Positions 49,291-58,488 are shown, numbered from the stretch's first letter. The stretch: 64,000 bases of DNA from Streptomyces griseorubiginosus (GCF_001514195.1 NZ_KQ948734.1:1431076-1495075), one strand, 5' to 3'. Numbers and translations are program-made. The notes: generated from the letters alone by a model not told the origin.

Positions 49291-50007
49291 ATGGAGACGG
49301 GACGCATACGGACCGACCGACTGGGCGTACTGCTGGACCAGTTCGACTGCGTCCGGGAGCGGGCGCAGATCCGGCTCGAAGGGCTCGGTGACGAGGAGTA
49401 CCTGTGGGAGCCGGTGCCCGGCTGCTGGTCGATCCGGCGCCGGAGCGAGGCGGTGACTCCCAGGGCGTACGGCCCCGGCGCGTGGGTGATCGACAAGGGC
49501 GCCCCGGACATCCCCTCCAACGAGTACGCCGAGGTCGCCCGGCAGGCAGCCGACGGCATGAGCGTCGCCAAGATCGCCGAGGACTGGAGCGTGAGCGTCG
49601 AACGGGTCGAGGAGGTCCTCGCCCACACCGGCCCGGTGGAGCCCGACGTCAGCCCGGTCACCACGATCGCCTGGCGACTCGGGCACCTCCACTCCTGCTT
49701 CGCCGGCGAATGGGAGTGGACCTTCGGCGAACGCCGCACCGATCCGCACCAGTTGGTCGACTTCACCCCCTCCGCGGCCCTGGCCCAGGAACGCTTCTGG
49801 TCCCTGCTCGACCGCTGGCGCGAAGCCGTCGGCCGGGTCACCGAGGAGCAGCTCGACACGATCGGCTTCTCCCAGTACCCCTACAGCTCCGCCCCCGACG
49901 AGCCGTACATCTCCGTGCTGTGGGGCTCCAACCTCGAACTCATCCACCACATGGCGGAGATCGCCCTGCTGCGGGACCTGTGGCAGGCCCGCCGCGCCGG
50001 GGGCTGA
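49291..50007 (+). CDS. DinB superfamily protein with inserted HTH-like segment
   Basis: A 238-residue protein from ATG 49291 (GAGGGGAG ribosome site). The four-helix DinB fold is visible: LDQFDCVRERAQI, then PGCWSIRRR, HLHSCFAGEW and late LIHHMAEIALLRDLW supplying the His ligands. Between CWSIRR and the PVTTIAWRLGH helix there is an insertion of about 65 residues, in which GMSVAKIAEDWSVSVERVEE looks like a helix-turn-helix. DinB-like proteins are metal-dependent, often thiol transferases. No link to ESX is evident. Confidence 0.75.
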   Translation: METGRIRTDRLGVLLDQFDCVRERAQIRLEGLGDEEYLWEPVPGCWSIRRRSEAVTPRAYGPGAWVIDKGAPDIPSNEYAEVARQAADGMSVAKIAEDWSVSVERVEEVLAHTGPVEPDVSPVTTIAWRLGHLHSCFAGEWEWTFGERRTDPHQLVDFTPSAALAQERFWSLLDRWREAVGRVTEEQLDTIGFSQYPYSSAPDEPYISVLWGSNLELIHHMAEIALLRDLWQARRAGG

Positions 50008-50162
50008 TCCGGGACGGCCGTAGTCCCTCGGGGGGCGTGGCGTGAATGTTCCGTGGACAAGTCGCCCCGGGCTCCGCCGACGCCGACCACCCCGCGACAT
50101 CGCCGACCCGGTTTTGAGAGTCTGTCGACCGTCATCGTCAACCGGACCGACCGTGGGCGGCC

Positions 50163-50897
50163 ATGAAGCACAGCAGTCAGGCATCAGCCTCGCAGGCGCA
50201 GCGACCGGGACCGTACGGCCACGCGCCCGCTCCTGCGGAGACCGTGATCCACGTCCCCGACAAGAGACTGCGCAGCTACGACAAGGTCGCCCCCGGCGAG
50301 CCGACCGCCACCGTCCAGCAGACCGGCCCCGGCACGAACGGCGAGCCGCTGGCATACGTCCACGTGCCCCGGGACGCCCCCAACGGCGGCCGCCAGACGC
50401 GCCCGGCGTTCACCCTGACCGGCCCCGACGGCCAACCGCTCACCTCGGTACGGTCCCTCGGTGACGGTGTCCACGAGGTGTACGGCGGCGACGGCGCCCC
50501 GCTCGGCCGCATCACCCGGCGAAGCGGAAGGACCCTGCCGTGGCCCCGCCGCGTGCGCTGGAGCGTGCAGCCCGCCCAGGGCGAGGCACTGACCGGCGAA
50601 GTCGGCGCCCGCACGGCGTGGACGGTGTTCGTCCTGATCTCCCCGCTGTACTTCCTGTGCTGGGCCGTCATGGCCACCCAGGCCTCGCTCTGGCTGCTGC
50701 TCGGCGAGAAGGGCGAGGCGAAGAAGGAAGCCGCCTGGGAGATGGAGCCGCCGACGTGGACGCGGTGGCGTGCGGCCGACGAGCCCGAGCCGGCCATCGA
50801 GTACCGGACAGGCCGCAAGTACCGTCTGGCCGCGAACAGGTTGGACCACCGGCTGGCCTGTGCGCAGGCCGTGCTGCACGTGTGGGACCGCGCCTAG
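50163..50897 (+). CDS. Membrane protein paralogous to the gene at 53895
   Basis: A 244-residue protein starting at ATG 50163. A Pro/Gln-rich leader precedes a beta-rich domain with FTLTGPDGQPL, then a hydrophobic segment (WTVFVLISPLYFLCWAVMA, about 157-180) and a C-terminal KYRLAANRLDHRLACAQAVLHVW. The tail and the TGEVG..(hydrophobic) segment match the protein at 53895-54470, so the two are paralogs on either side of a WXG100 operon. No known family recognised. Confidence 0.65.
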   Translation: MKHSSQASASQAQRPGPYGHAPAPAETVIHVPDKRLRSYDKVAPGEPTATVQQTGPGTNGEPLAYVHVPRDAPNGGRQTRPAFTLTGPDGQPLTSVRSLGDGVHEVYGGDGAPLGRITRRSGRTLPWPRRVRWSVQPAQGEALTGEVGARTAWTVFVLISPLYFLCWAVMATQASLWLLLGEKGEAKKEAAWEMEPPTWTRWRAADEPEPAIEYRTGRKYRLAANRLDHRLACAQAVLHVWDRA

Positions 50898-51007
50898 CGT
50901 GCGTATGCCATGAATTGGCGACAGCGAACATCGCGAGGTGGGCCGGAAGTTGCTGCTCCGATAGTCTGACCGGCGATCACCGATGACGCTACGGGGAGGC
51001 AACGGGG

Positions 51008-51295
51008 ATGGCTGACTTCCAGATCGATGTAGATCGTATGAAGACCCTGATCAGCAGGCTGGACCAGGTGGGCGATCGCATGCGGGGCGCCCAGGAGCGG
51101 CTCAACAAGGTCGGTCCCAAGGGTCTGGGCACGGACGGTCTCGACAACGCCTGCGACGGCTTCCAGGACGACTGGGGCGACGGCATCAAGCGGATCGCCG
51201 ACGGCGCCAAGCAGCTGCACGAGGGGCTCCAGAAGACTCTCGAGGCGTACCAGACCGTCGACCAGGATTTGCAGAAGGGCTTCAGTCAGAAGTAG
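51008..51295 (+). CDS. WXG100 family protein (second Esx-type substrate)
   Basis: A 95-residue helical-hairpin protein; W56 lies in QDDWGDG at the turn. The C-terminal part has Y81QTVD85, a YxxxD export motif. It starts the second WXG100 operon; its partner is likely the larger WXG protein encoded 111 bases downstream. Confidence 0.85.
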   Translation: MADFQIDVDRMKTLISRLDQVGDRMRGAQERLNKVGPKGLGTDGLDNACDGFQDDWGDGIKRIADGAKQLHEGLQKTLEAYQTVDQDLQKGFSQK

Positions 51296-51305
51296 CCCGC
51301 ACCAA

Positions 51306-51392
51306 CGCCGAGACACCTCGTCGGCAACGCTGAGACACCTCGCACACGCGACTGACACACCTCGCACACGCGACTGAGACACCACGCACACA
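51306..51392 (+). repeat. 21-22-bp tandem repeat between WXG100 genes
   Basis: Four units begin at 51306, 51328, 51349 and 51371, with the core CTGAGACACCTCGCACACGCG. They fill the gap between two ESX substrate genes. The TGACACACCTCG core resembles the repeat after ribF (18739-18856). Confidence 0.8.
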
Positions 51393-51406
51393 ACGGGGAG
51401 AAGACG

Positions 51407-52630
51407 ATGGGGATGTTCGACGATCCCAACTGGCCCGGACTGACGTTCAATCCGGCCAAGGGCGACCTGCACACGATCGAGTCGCTCGCGTACGACGTCA
51501 GGACGGTCGGCGACGAGCTCGACGAGATGCGCGAGATGCTCGTCGGCATCGGGAAGACGGACGGCATCTGGGACGGCGAGGCCGCCAAGAAGTTCCAGGA
51601 CAAGGTCGGCGAGCTGCCCAAGTACCTTCAGCAGGGCCACGAGTCGATGGCCGCCTGCTCCAAGGCGCTCAAGGGCTGGCACGACGAGCTGGAGACCATG
51701 CAGCGCCAGGCCAGGAACCTGGAGGACCGCGCGGTCGAGGCCCGTAAGCGGCTGGACCAGAAGAACGCCGACGTCGACCGGGTCAACGTCAAGATCGAGG
51801 GCGTGCAGTTCCAGCAGATCAGCGAACAGCAGGCCAAGGCCCTGTCGGAGGAGGCAGACTCCGCCACCCGGGCGGCCCAGGACGCCGCGACCGACCTCAA
51901 GCTCCTCATCCAGGACGCCGAGGCGCTGCGCAAGTACTGGGAGGAGCAGGCCGCGAAGGCCGAGCACGCCATTCGCGAGGCCGCGAACAACCGGCCGCCG
52001 GACATCAGCGTCTGGGACAAGATCACGGACGGTCTGAAGGGCGCCTGGGACGGCTTCACGGACTTCCTCGCCGACAACGCGGACCTGTTCTCCAAGATCG
52101 GATCCGTGCTGTCCATCCTCTCCCTGGCCACCATGGCCATCCCGCCCGTGGGTGCCATCCTCGGCGGCCTCGCCATCGGCGCCAGCGCCCTCGCGCTCGC
52201 CGGTTACGGCGCCAGGACGGCCCGCGGCGAGAAGGTCGGCGTGATGGACTGGGTCGGGGCCGGACTCGGTGTGCTGCCGGGCATCGGAGCGGTCAAGGGC
52301 ATCACCGCGGGAGCGAAGGCGGCCAGGGCCGCGGCGACGGGCGAACGGCTCGCCGGTGTCTTCTCCCACGCCGACGAGATGGCGACCTCGGTCAACATGG
52401 CCCGAGGCATGGCCGACGGTCTCATGTACAAGGGACTTGCGCGGGCCGGCAAGGCGATGGGCCTCGCCGACGAGGCGGTGGACGTCGGCAGCGGGCTGAT
52501 GCGCGGCACGATGGGCGGCATCAAGGGCGTGGGCCTGGCCTTCGGCCTCATCTCGGGCGGCGGCGCCGACACCAAGGCGGCCGCCGCGCCGCCCAGCAAC
52601 GCGTTCATGTCTGCGGCGGGAGCGGCGTAA
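51407..52630 (+). CDS. WXG-fold ESX substrate with coiled coil and hydrophobic region
   Basis: A 407-residue protein from ATG 51407. The N-terminal 100 residues include GIWDGEAAKKFQ, the WXG turn. A long coiled coil (about 95-190) follows, then a hydrophobic stretch (about 222-265, ILSLATMAIPPVGAILGG) and a further helical Gly/Ala part. The plan parallels the WXG proteins at 35519 and 40884: export domain plus a membrane-active segment, no toxin domain. The next gene begins 3 bases after its stop. Confidence 0.7.
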   Translation: MGMFDDPNWPGLTFNPAKGDLHTIESLAYDVRTVGDELDEMREMLVGIGKTDGIWDGEAAKKFQDKVGELPKYLQQGHESMAACSKALKGWHDELETMQRQARNLEDRAVEARKRLDQKNADVDRVNVKIEGVQFQQISEQQAKALSEEADSATRAAQDAATDLKLLIQDAEALRKYWEEQAAKAEHAIREAANNRPPDISVWDKITDGLKGAWDGFTDFLADNADLFSKIGSVLSILSLATMAIPPVGAILGGLAIGASALALAGYGARTARGEKVGVMDWVGAGLGVLPGIGAVKGITAGAKAARAAATGERLAGVFSHADEMATSVNMARGMADGLMYKGLARAGKAMGLADEAVDVGSGLMRGTMGGIKGVGLAFGLISGGGADTKAAAAPPSNAFMSAAGAA

Positions 52631-52633
52631 CCG

Positions 52634-53401
52634 ATGAGCACCATGTTTCCCGGGGGCGGCCCAGCCGGCACCGCGGTCATCGCCACGCCCCGCCTGACGT
52701 TCCGGGTGCCCCCCGCCTTCTTCGAACTCCCCGTGTACGAGGCCGAGGAGCAGGTCGGCCAGGCGCTGATCGAGCTGGCCCAGGACATCTACCCGCAGGG
52801 CACGCCCGAGCTCTGGTTCCAGTACGCGGCGACCCAACTGCCCTTGGTCGCCCAGATGATGGAGGCCGGAGTCGACTACGCCGGCTTCTGTCTCCTCGAC
52901 CTCGACGGTCGGCGCAGCACGGCGACGGTGACGGGCGCCCTGCTGGAGTCGGTGCCGGACGGCCGGAAGATGACGGCCGCGAGCGTCGCCGCGGAACTCT
53001 CGGGCCTCGGCGGTGAAGCGGCCCAGGTCGAGACGGTGTGGCTCACGGCGGGCGAGGCGGCGGTCCGGTTCACCGCGGACGTCACGACGCTCCCGGCCGA
53101 GCTCACCGACTCCGGCCGCACCGAGGAGGTGCAGGTCGGCAAGATCGCCGTCTTCCTGCCGCTCCGTCGGGAGGCGGAGATGGTGCTGTTCGAACTCAGC
53201 ACTCCGTGCATGCAGGACTGGGACCTGTACTCCGACCTGTTCTTCAACATCGTGAACACCATCGAGGTGCACAGCGACAGCGCGGTCGAGGCGCAGGTGC
53301 CCGAGCAGCCGGCGGCCGTTCCCCCCAGCGGGCCCGCGGACGCGGCGAACGGCGCCCACGTGCCCCTCCAGGCCCAGTCCGTGCGAGACGTGTTCGGATG
53401 A
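52634..53401 (+). CDS. ESX operon protein of unknown function
   Basis: A 255-residue alpha/beta protein with no signal peptide or membrane helix. LTFRVPPAFFELP, ELWFQYAATQLPLVAQMMEAGVDYAGF and a late LFFNIVNTIEV are conserved-looking. The C terminus is disordered and ends VRDVFG. It follows the WXG protein by 3 bases and overlaps the next start (ATGA). It may be a substrate-specific chaperone of EspG type, but I see no sequence evidence for that. Confidence 0.6.
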   Translation: MSTMFPGGGPAGTAVIATPRLTFRVPPAFFELPVYEAEEQVGQALIELAQDIYPQGTPELWFQYAATQLPLVAQMMEAGVDYAGFCLLDLDGRRSTATVTGALLESVPDGRKMTAASVAAELSGLGGEAAQVETVWLTAGEAAVRFTADVTTLPAELTDSGRTEEVQVGKIAVFLPLRREAEMVLFELSTPCMQDWDLYSDLFFNIVNTIEVHSDSAVEAQVPEQPAAVPPSGPADAANGAHVPLQAQSVRDVFG

Positions 53402-53898
53402 ACGACGCCGAAGGCACCGTCCCGGCACCGGGCCTCGACCTGTTGCAGGTCAGGTCCGCGCAGCTGGCGACGGTGCCGGGCCTGCCCGAAGCGGCACGCG
53501 CGATCGGTGCCGACAAGGGCATCGACTACCTGTCGGACCCGCAGGTCGCGGCGATGCTCCTGCGTCACCGCGACCTGCTGGGCGGGATGAACTCCCGCGG
53601 TGCGTGGGGCGGCCTGCTGTTCGTGCCCGGGGCGGTGGGAGCCTGGTTCCTGACCGACACCCTGGGCGGGGCGGCGTACGACACGACGGTCGCCGTGGTG
53701 CTGTGCACCCCGGTGGCCCTCCTGCTCGCGCTCAGCCTGTACCTGCTGACGCGGGCCTTCCGGTTCCGCCACGTGTGGCTGCGCGACGGAACCCGCGACC
53801 AGGTCAACGGGTACCTTCAGGTCTTGTCGGCGGCGGGGCTTCCGCATCACGCACTGCCTGCCTGGCTGAAGCCGGTCACCGGAGAGAGATGGCGATGA
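53398..53898 (+). CDS. Small membrane protein with two transmembrane helices
   Basis: A 166-residue protein whose ATG 53398 overlaps the previous stop (ATGA). A soluble N terminus precedes two helices at about 73-90 and 97-120 (TVAVVLCTPVALLLALSLYLL), followed by a basic cytoplasmic tail. Unrecognised family. The longer frame upstream is a shadow of the previous gene. Its stop overlaps the next start (ATGA at 53895). Confidence 0.6.
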   Translation: MNDAEGTVPAPGLDLLQVRSAQLATVPGLPEAARAIGADKGIDYLSDPQVAAMLLRHRDLLGGMNSRGAWGGLLFVPGAVGAWFLTDTLGGAAYDTTVAVVLCTPVALLLALSLYLLTRAFRFRHVWLRDGTRDQVNGYLQVLSAAGLPHHALPAWLKPVTGERWR

Positions 53899-54470
53899 CG
53901 ACTGTTTTTGGTGTGCACGCGCAGGCCCCCCAGGGCAACACGGCCCTCGACCTCCAGAGTGTCATCAAGGTGCGGGGCGCGGACCCCGTCTACGTGGCCA
54001 GAGGATCATCGGGCGACGGCACAGCGAGCGGCCTCGCCACGGACTTCACCCTCTACGAGGACCCGGCGGGCCACAAGCCGCTGTGCACCGTGGCCCCCCC
54101 GGGCGCGGACGGCCGGCTGACCGTGACGGCGCCCGACGGATCCGTGCTCGCCGTGCTGCACCCGCCGAAGGGCCGCCGGTACGAACTGGAACTCCCCGAC
54201 GGCACCCGTCTGACCGGCCGGGTCGGCACCGTCCCCGGGTGGTTGGTGTACGTCGTGGTCTCCCCTCTGACGCTGCTCTACACCGCCGCGAGCCTCATCG
54301 GTGGATACGGCGTCGACTGGCACCTGCCCTCGCGCACGGTCTGGCGCTCCGGCAGCGGCCCCGCCCCCCTGAAGTTCTCCGGGATCACCGACAAGTACAA
54401 GCTCCAGCCCTCGGCGCTGGACCCCCGCGTCGCCTACGCACAGGCGGTCCTGCACTTCTGGTCGACCTGA
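53895..54470 (+). CDS. Membrane protein paralogous to the gene at 50163
   Basis: A 191-residue protein. ATG 53895 is preferred over ATG 53889 because GGAGAG is better spaced and it makes an ATGA overlap with the previous gene. A beta-rich N-terminal domain (FTLYEDPAG, VTAPDGSVLAVLHPP), a hydrophobic segment (WLVYVVVSPLTLLYTAASL, about 114-132) and a C-terminal YKLQPSALDPRVAYAQAVLHFW correspond to the protein at 50163. Function unknown; the last gene of the second WXG100 operon. Confidence 0.65.
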   Translation: MTTVFGVHAQAPQGNTALDLQSVIKVRGADPVYVARGSSGDGTASGLATDFTLYEDPAGHKPLCTVAPPGADGRLTVTAPDGSVLAVLHPPKGRRYELELPDGTRLTGRVGTVPGWLVYVVVSPLTLLYTAASLIGGYGVDWHLPSRTVWRSGSGPAPLKFSGITDKYKLQPSALDPRVAYAQAVLHFWST

Positions 54471-54489
54471 CCGGAACTCCTCACGGCGG

Positions 54490-54540
54490 CACATACGGCG
54501 ACGGCGGCACCCTCCTCGGGTGCCGCCGTCGCCGTATGTG
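54490..54540. terminator. Very strong bidirectional terminator
   Basis: A 23-bp perfect stem (54490-54512 with 54518-54540) and 5-base loop between the convergent WXG100 operon and eccC. Confidence 0.9.
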
Positions 54541-54549
54541 TGCAGGGGC

Positions 54550-57500
54550 TCAGCTCTCCGGCAGATACCCCGTCTGCACCAACTGCCCGCTGGCCCGCCG
54601 GGAGATGAACTGACCGCGGCCCTGCGGCTGCGGAGTGGCCCTGATGTTGTTGAACACCGGGCCCTCCGACGGGTCGCCCGACAACACGATGCCCTGGGCG
54701 CCGAGTTCCTTGATCCGGGTGAGGACCGGCTCGAAGGAGGAGCGCGAGGCGCCCGAGGTGGTGCGGGCCAGGATGATCCGCAGACCCAGGTCACGCGCGA
54801 ACGGCAGGTACTCCATGAGCACCGACATCGGGTTGCCCATCGACGTGGCGACCAGGTCGTAGTCGTCGATGAAGATGAACGCGTCCGGCTCGTTGTACCA
54901 GGAGCGGTTGCGCAGCTGCTCCGGGGTGACGTCCGGGCCGGGCATACGGCGGCTCATCGAGCCGGCCAGCGACTCCATGACCTCCTGGAGCTGCGGACCC
55001 GAGGCGCAGTACTTGTACATGTGGCTCTCGGGCACCTGGCCGAGCAGCGCGCGCCGGAAGTCCGAGACCACGAACAGCGCCTTGTTGGGCTGGTAGCGCT
55101 CGGAGACCTGCTTGGCGATGAACCGCAGCAGCGAGGACTTGCCGGACTCGCTCTCGCCGTAGACGACGAACAGCGGGTCGGTCTCGAAGTCCACGAACAC
55201 CGGGGACAGGGTGAGCTCGTCCACGCCGATCGCGACACCCCGGCTGCCGAAGTCGCCGCCGCCGGGCAGTTCGGACGCGGGCAGCATCGTCGGCAGCATC
55301 CGCACCTTGGGGGCCGTCGGGCCCTGCCAGGCGCTGTTGACGCTCTGCACCAGGTGCGCCATGCCGTCGGCCAGGTCCTCCACCTGCGTCGACCCGTCGA
55401 TACGGGGCGTGGCGGCGAGGTAGTCCAGCTTGTCCGGCGACAGACCGCGGCCCGGCTTGCCCATCGGCACGTTCTCGGCCCGCTTGCGGTCGAACTCCGA
55501 CTCCATCGCGTCACCCAGGCGCAGTTCGAGCCGGCTGAGGATCTGGTCGCGCAGCGCGGGACGCATCTCGGTGTACCGGGTCGCGGTGACGATCAGGTGG
55601 ATGCCGAAACCGAGACCACGCGTCGCGATGTCCGCGATGACCGGGTCGAGCATCTCGTAGTCGTTCTTGAAGGTCGCCCAGCCGTCGATGATCAGGAAGA
55701 CGTCGCCCCACTGCTGGTCGGGGTAGTGCCCCTGCGCCCGCCGGTTTCGGAAGGTGCCCATGGAGTCGATGCTCTTGGAACGGAAGAACTCCTCACGGGC
55801 GTTGAGGATCCCGTGCACCTCCGCGACCGTACGGCGGACCTTCTCCTGGTCCAACCGGGAGGCGGCGCCGCCCACATGGGCCAGGTTCTCCAGCGCGAGC
55901 ATGCCGCCGCCGCCGAAGTCGAGGGCGTAGAACTGCACTTCGGCCGGGGTGTGGGTGAGCGCGAACGACGTGATCATCGTGCGCACCAGCGTCGACTTGC
56001 CGGACTGCGGGCCACCCACGATCAGCGCGTGACCGGCGGACCCGGACAGGTCCGCGTACATCACGTCACGCCGCTGCTCGAAGGGCTTGTCGACCAGACC
56101 GACCGGCACGGCCAGCTTGCTCTGGAGGTGGTAGCCCTCGGCGTGCAGACCGCGCTCCGGGCTGACGCCCAGCGCCGGCAGCACCTGGTCGAGGCTGAAC
56201 GGCTCGTCCAGCGGCGGCAGCCACACCTGGTGGGCGGGCGGACCCTGTCCGTCCAGGCGGCTGACGATGACGTCGAGGACGGTGTCGGCGAGCGCGTCGT
56301 CGACCTGGTTGCCCCGGGTCTCCGGCTCCGGCTCGGCGAGGATCCGCACCGGCACCGGCGCCGCCGTGAACAGCACGGGGGAGCGGTCGATCCGGCCGCC
56401 GCCCTGCGCCATCGGCCCGTTCGGCCGGTAGGTGCCCGACACGTACGCGGCCTTGAACTGCACCATCGTCTCGGTGTCGTACTTGAGGATGCCCGCGCCG
56501 GGCACGTTCGGCAGGTGGTAGGCGTCGGGCACACCGATCGCCGTACGGGACTCGGCCGCCGAGAAGGTGCGCAGACCGATGCGGTACGACAGGAAGGTGT
56601 CCAGACCGCGCAGCTTGCCCTCCTCCAGGCGCTGCGAGGCGAGCAGCATGTGCACACCCAGCGAACGGCCGATCCGGCCGATCTGGATGAACATCTCGAT
56701 GAAGTCCGGCTTGGCGGCGAGGAGTTCGCTGAACTCGTCGATGATCAGGACGAGCGAGGGCAGCGGGTCCAGCGCGGCACCGGCGGCCCGCGCCTTCTCG
56801 TAGTCGGTGATGTTGGCGTAGTTGCCGGCCTGCCGCAGCAGCTCCTGACGGCGGGTCAGCTCACCCGTGATGGAGTCGCGCATGCGGTCCACGAGGGTGA
56901 GCTCGTCGGCCAGGTTGGTGATGACCGCGGACACGTGCGGCATGGAGCCCATGCCGGTGAAGGTGGCACCGCCCTTGAAGTCCGCGAGGACGAAGTTGAG
57001 CGTCTCCGAGGAGTGCGTGACCGCGAGGCCCAGCACCAGCGTGCGCAGCAGCTCCGACTTTCCGGAACCGGTGGCGCCGACGCACAGGCCGTGCGGGCCC
57101 ATGCCCTCCTGCGAGGCCTCCTTGATGTCCAGCATGACCGGCTCGCCGTTCTCGCCGAGACCGATCGGCACCCGCAGCCGTTCGTGCAGGGTGCGCGGCC
57201 GCCAGGTGCGCGAGACGTCCACGCCCGCCGCGTCGCCGATCTGCATCAGGTCGGTGAAGTCCAGGTTCGCCAGCAGCGGTTCGTCCGCGTCGGCGGCACC
57301 GAGGCGCAGCGGCGCCAGCTGCCGGGCCAGCGACTCGGCCTGCGCCTGCGACAGCACGTCGGGGGTGCCGGTGAAGACACCCGTACCCGCCTCCAGCTCC
57401 ATGGCGTCCGGCCACACCCGGATCGACAACGAGCCCCGCGCCTCGTCGAGTTCACCGGGCACCACCTCGAGGATGGTCACCCCCTGGAGGCCCTCCGCGG

Positions 57501-58488
57501 AGGCGAGCACCGAGTCAGCGGGCACCCCGCCGCCGTCGAGGACGACGACCACGTGCGGCTGGTCCAGCACCGGCGAACCGTCCCGGCTCCAGCGGGGGCG
57601 GCCCTCCAGCTGGTGGGCGATCATCTCCTCCAGCTCGCCGAGGTCGTAGCAGAGCAGACGCCGCGAGCCCGCGCCGTCGGCCTCCTTGTGCTGCATGTGC
57701 GGCAGCCACTTGGTCCACTCCCAGTCCACCGCCGCGCCCGGCGAGGCCACGACCGCGATCACCACGTCCTCGGGGGAGTGCAGCGAGGCCAACTGGCCGA
57801 GGACGGAACGGGTCTGGCCGTAGACCGTCTCGGCGTCGCCGGAGATCGTCACGTGGTAGAAGGAGCGCAGCCCGATGGCCAGGGGGAGTTCACCGAGCGT
57901 GCCGTAGCTCGCGATGAACTGCTGCATCGCGTGGGCGGTCAGCGGCTCCAGCTCGTCCACCGGCGCGGTGTCGGGAGCGACCAGCGGGGTGGCCAGCTGC
58001 TGCGGGCCGAGGCCGATGCGGACCTGGGCGAAGTCCTGGTCCATGGAACGCCGTTCCCACAGCCGCGAGCCCTCGGCGACCAGCGCCCACAGCTGCTCCG
58101 GCGCCGGGTGCAGGTAGTACTGGGCGTCGCGCTGCTTGTGCACCGTGCGCCGCACCTCGCGCCGCTTCTGCGCGAGGTACTTGAGGTAGTCCCGCCGGGC
58201 CTCGGCCATCTGCCCGGACGGGCCCTTCCTGGCCCGCACGATCTGCGCGACCAGCATGGCGACCGTGGACACCATCATCAGGCCGCCCATGATCTTCATG
58301 AAGCCCTGGGCGCCCGGCATGAAGAAGAACGCGGCCGACGACCCCATGCCCAGCATGGGCAGCAGGTTCATCAGCAGACTGTCGTCCTCGGTACGAGGCA
58401 GTTCGGGAGGGGACTCGAGCTTGACCTCCTCGCTCGGCACCTCCGGCGGGTACACCCGCGGCGGGCGTTTGACGATGACGACGCTCAC
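54550..58488 (-). CDS. eccC: Type VII secretion ATPase EccC (FtsK/SpoIIIE family)
   Basis: A 1312-residue motor that recognises and drives ESX substrates. GTG 58488 is used. Two N-terminal transmembrane helices (about 38-85, AAFFFMPGAQ and MVSTVAMLVAQIV) precede three ATPase modules with P-loops GATGSGKSE (about 469), GGPQSGKST (about 829) and GESESGKSS (about 1113). Walker B of module 1 is LVLIIDEFSELL; module 2 has FLIIDGW and module 3 FIFIDDYD, so only module 1 keeps the Asp-Glu pair. EccCa and EccCb are fused in one chain, unlike mycobacterial ESX-1 but like other ESX systems. It is divergent from eccD. Confidence 0.96.
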   Translation of the reverse strand: MSVVIVKRPPRVYPPEVPSEEVKLESPPELPRTEDDSLLMNLLPMLGMGSSAAFFFMPGAQGFMKIMGGLMMVSTVAMLVAQIVRARKGPSGQMAEARRDYLKYLAQKRREVRRTVHKQRDAQYYLHPAPEQLWALVAEGSRLWERRSMDQDFAQVRIGLGPQQLATPLVAPDTAPVDELEPLTAHAMQQFIASYGTLGELPLAIGLRSFYHVTISGDAETVYGQTRSVLGQLASLHSPEDVVIAVVASPGAAVDWEWTKWLPHMQHKEADGAGSRRLLCYDLGELEEMIAHQLEGRPRWSRDGSPVLDQPHVVVVLDGGGVPADSVLASAEGLQGVTILEVVPGELDEARGSLSIRVWPDAMELEAGTGVFTGTPDVLSQAQAESLARQLAPLRLGAADADEPLLANLDFTDLMQIGDAAGVDVSRTWRPRTLHERLRVPIGLGENGEPVMLDIKEASQEGMGPHGLCVGATGSGKSELLRTLVLGLAVTHSSETLNFVLADFKGGATFTGMGSMPHVSAVITNLADELTLVDRMRDSITGELTRRQELLRQAGNYANITDYEKARAAGAALDPLPSLVLIIDEFSELLAAKPDFIEMFIQIGRIGRSLGVHMLLASQRLEEGKLRGLDTFLSYRIGLRTFSAAESRTAIGVPDAYHLPNVPGAGILKYDTETMVQFKAAYVSGTYRPNGPMAQGGGRIDRSPVLFTAAPVPVRILAEPEPETRGNQVDDALADTVLDVIVSRLDGQGPPAHQVWLPPLDEPFSLDQVLPALGVSPERGLHAEGYHLQSKLAVPVGLVDKPFEQRRDVMYADLSGSAGHALIVGGPQSGKSTLVRTMITSFALTHTPAEVQFYALDFGGGGMLALENLAHVGGAASRLDQEKVRRTVAEVHGILNAREEFFRSKSIDSMGTFRNRRAQGHYPDQQWGDVFLIIDGWATFKNDYEMLDPVIADIATRGLGFGIHLIVTATRYTEMRPALRDQILSRLELRLGDAMESEFDRKRAENVPMGKPGRGLSPDKLDYLAATPRIDGSTQVEDLADGMAHLVQSVNSAWQGPTAPKVRMLPTMLPASELPGGGDFGSRGVAIGVDELTLSPVFVDFETDPLFVVYGESESGKSSLLRFIAKQVSERYQPNKALFVVSDFRRALLGQVPESHMYKYCASGPQLQEVMESLAGSMSRRMPGPDVTPEQLRNRSWYNEPDAFIFIDDYDLVATSMGNPMSVLMEYLPFARDLGLRIILARTTSGASRSSFEPVLTRIKELGAQGIVLSGDPSEGPVFNNIRATPQPQGRGQFISRRASGQLVQTGYLPES

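Noticed and set aside
51306..51392. CRISPR array
   Set aside because: Units are contiguous 21-22-bp tandem repeats with no spacers and no cas genes nearby.
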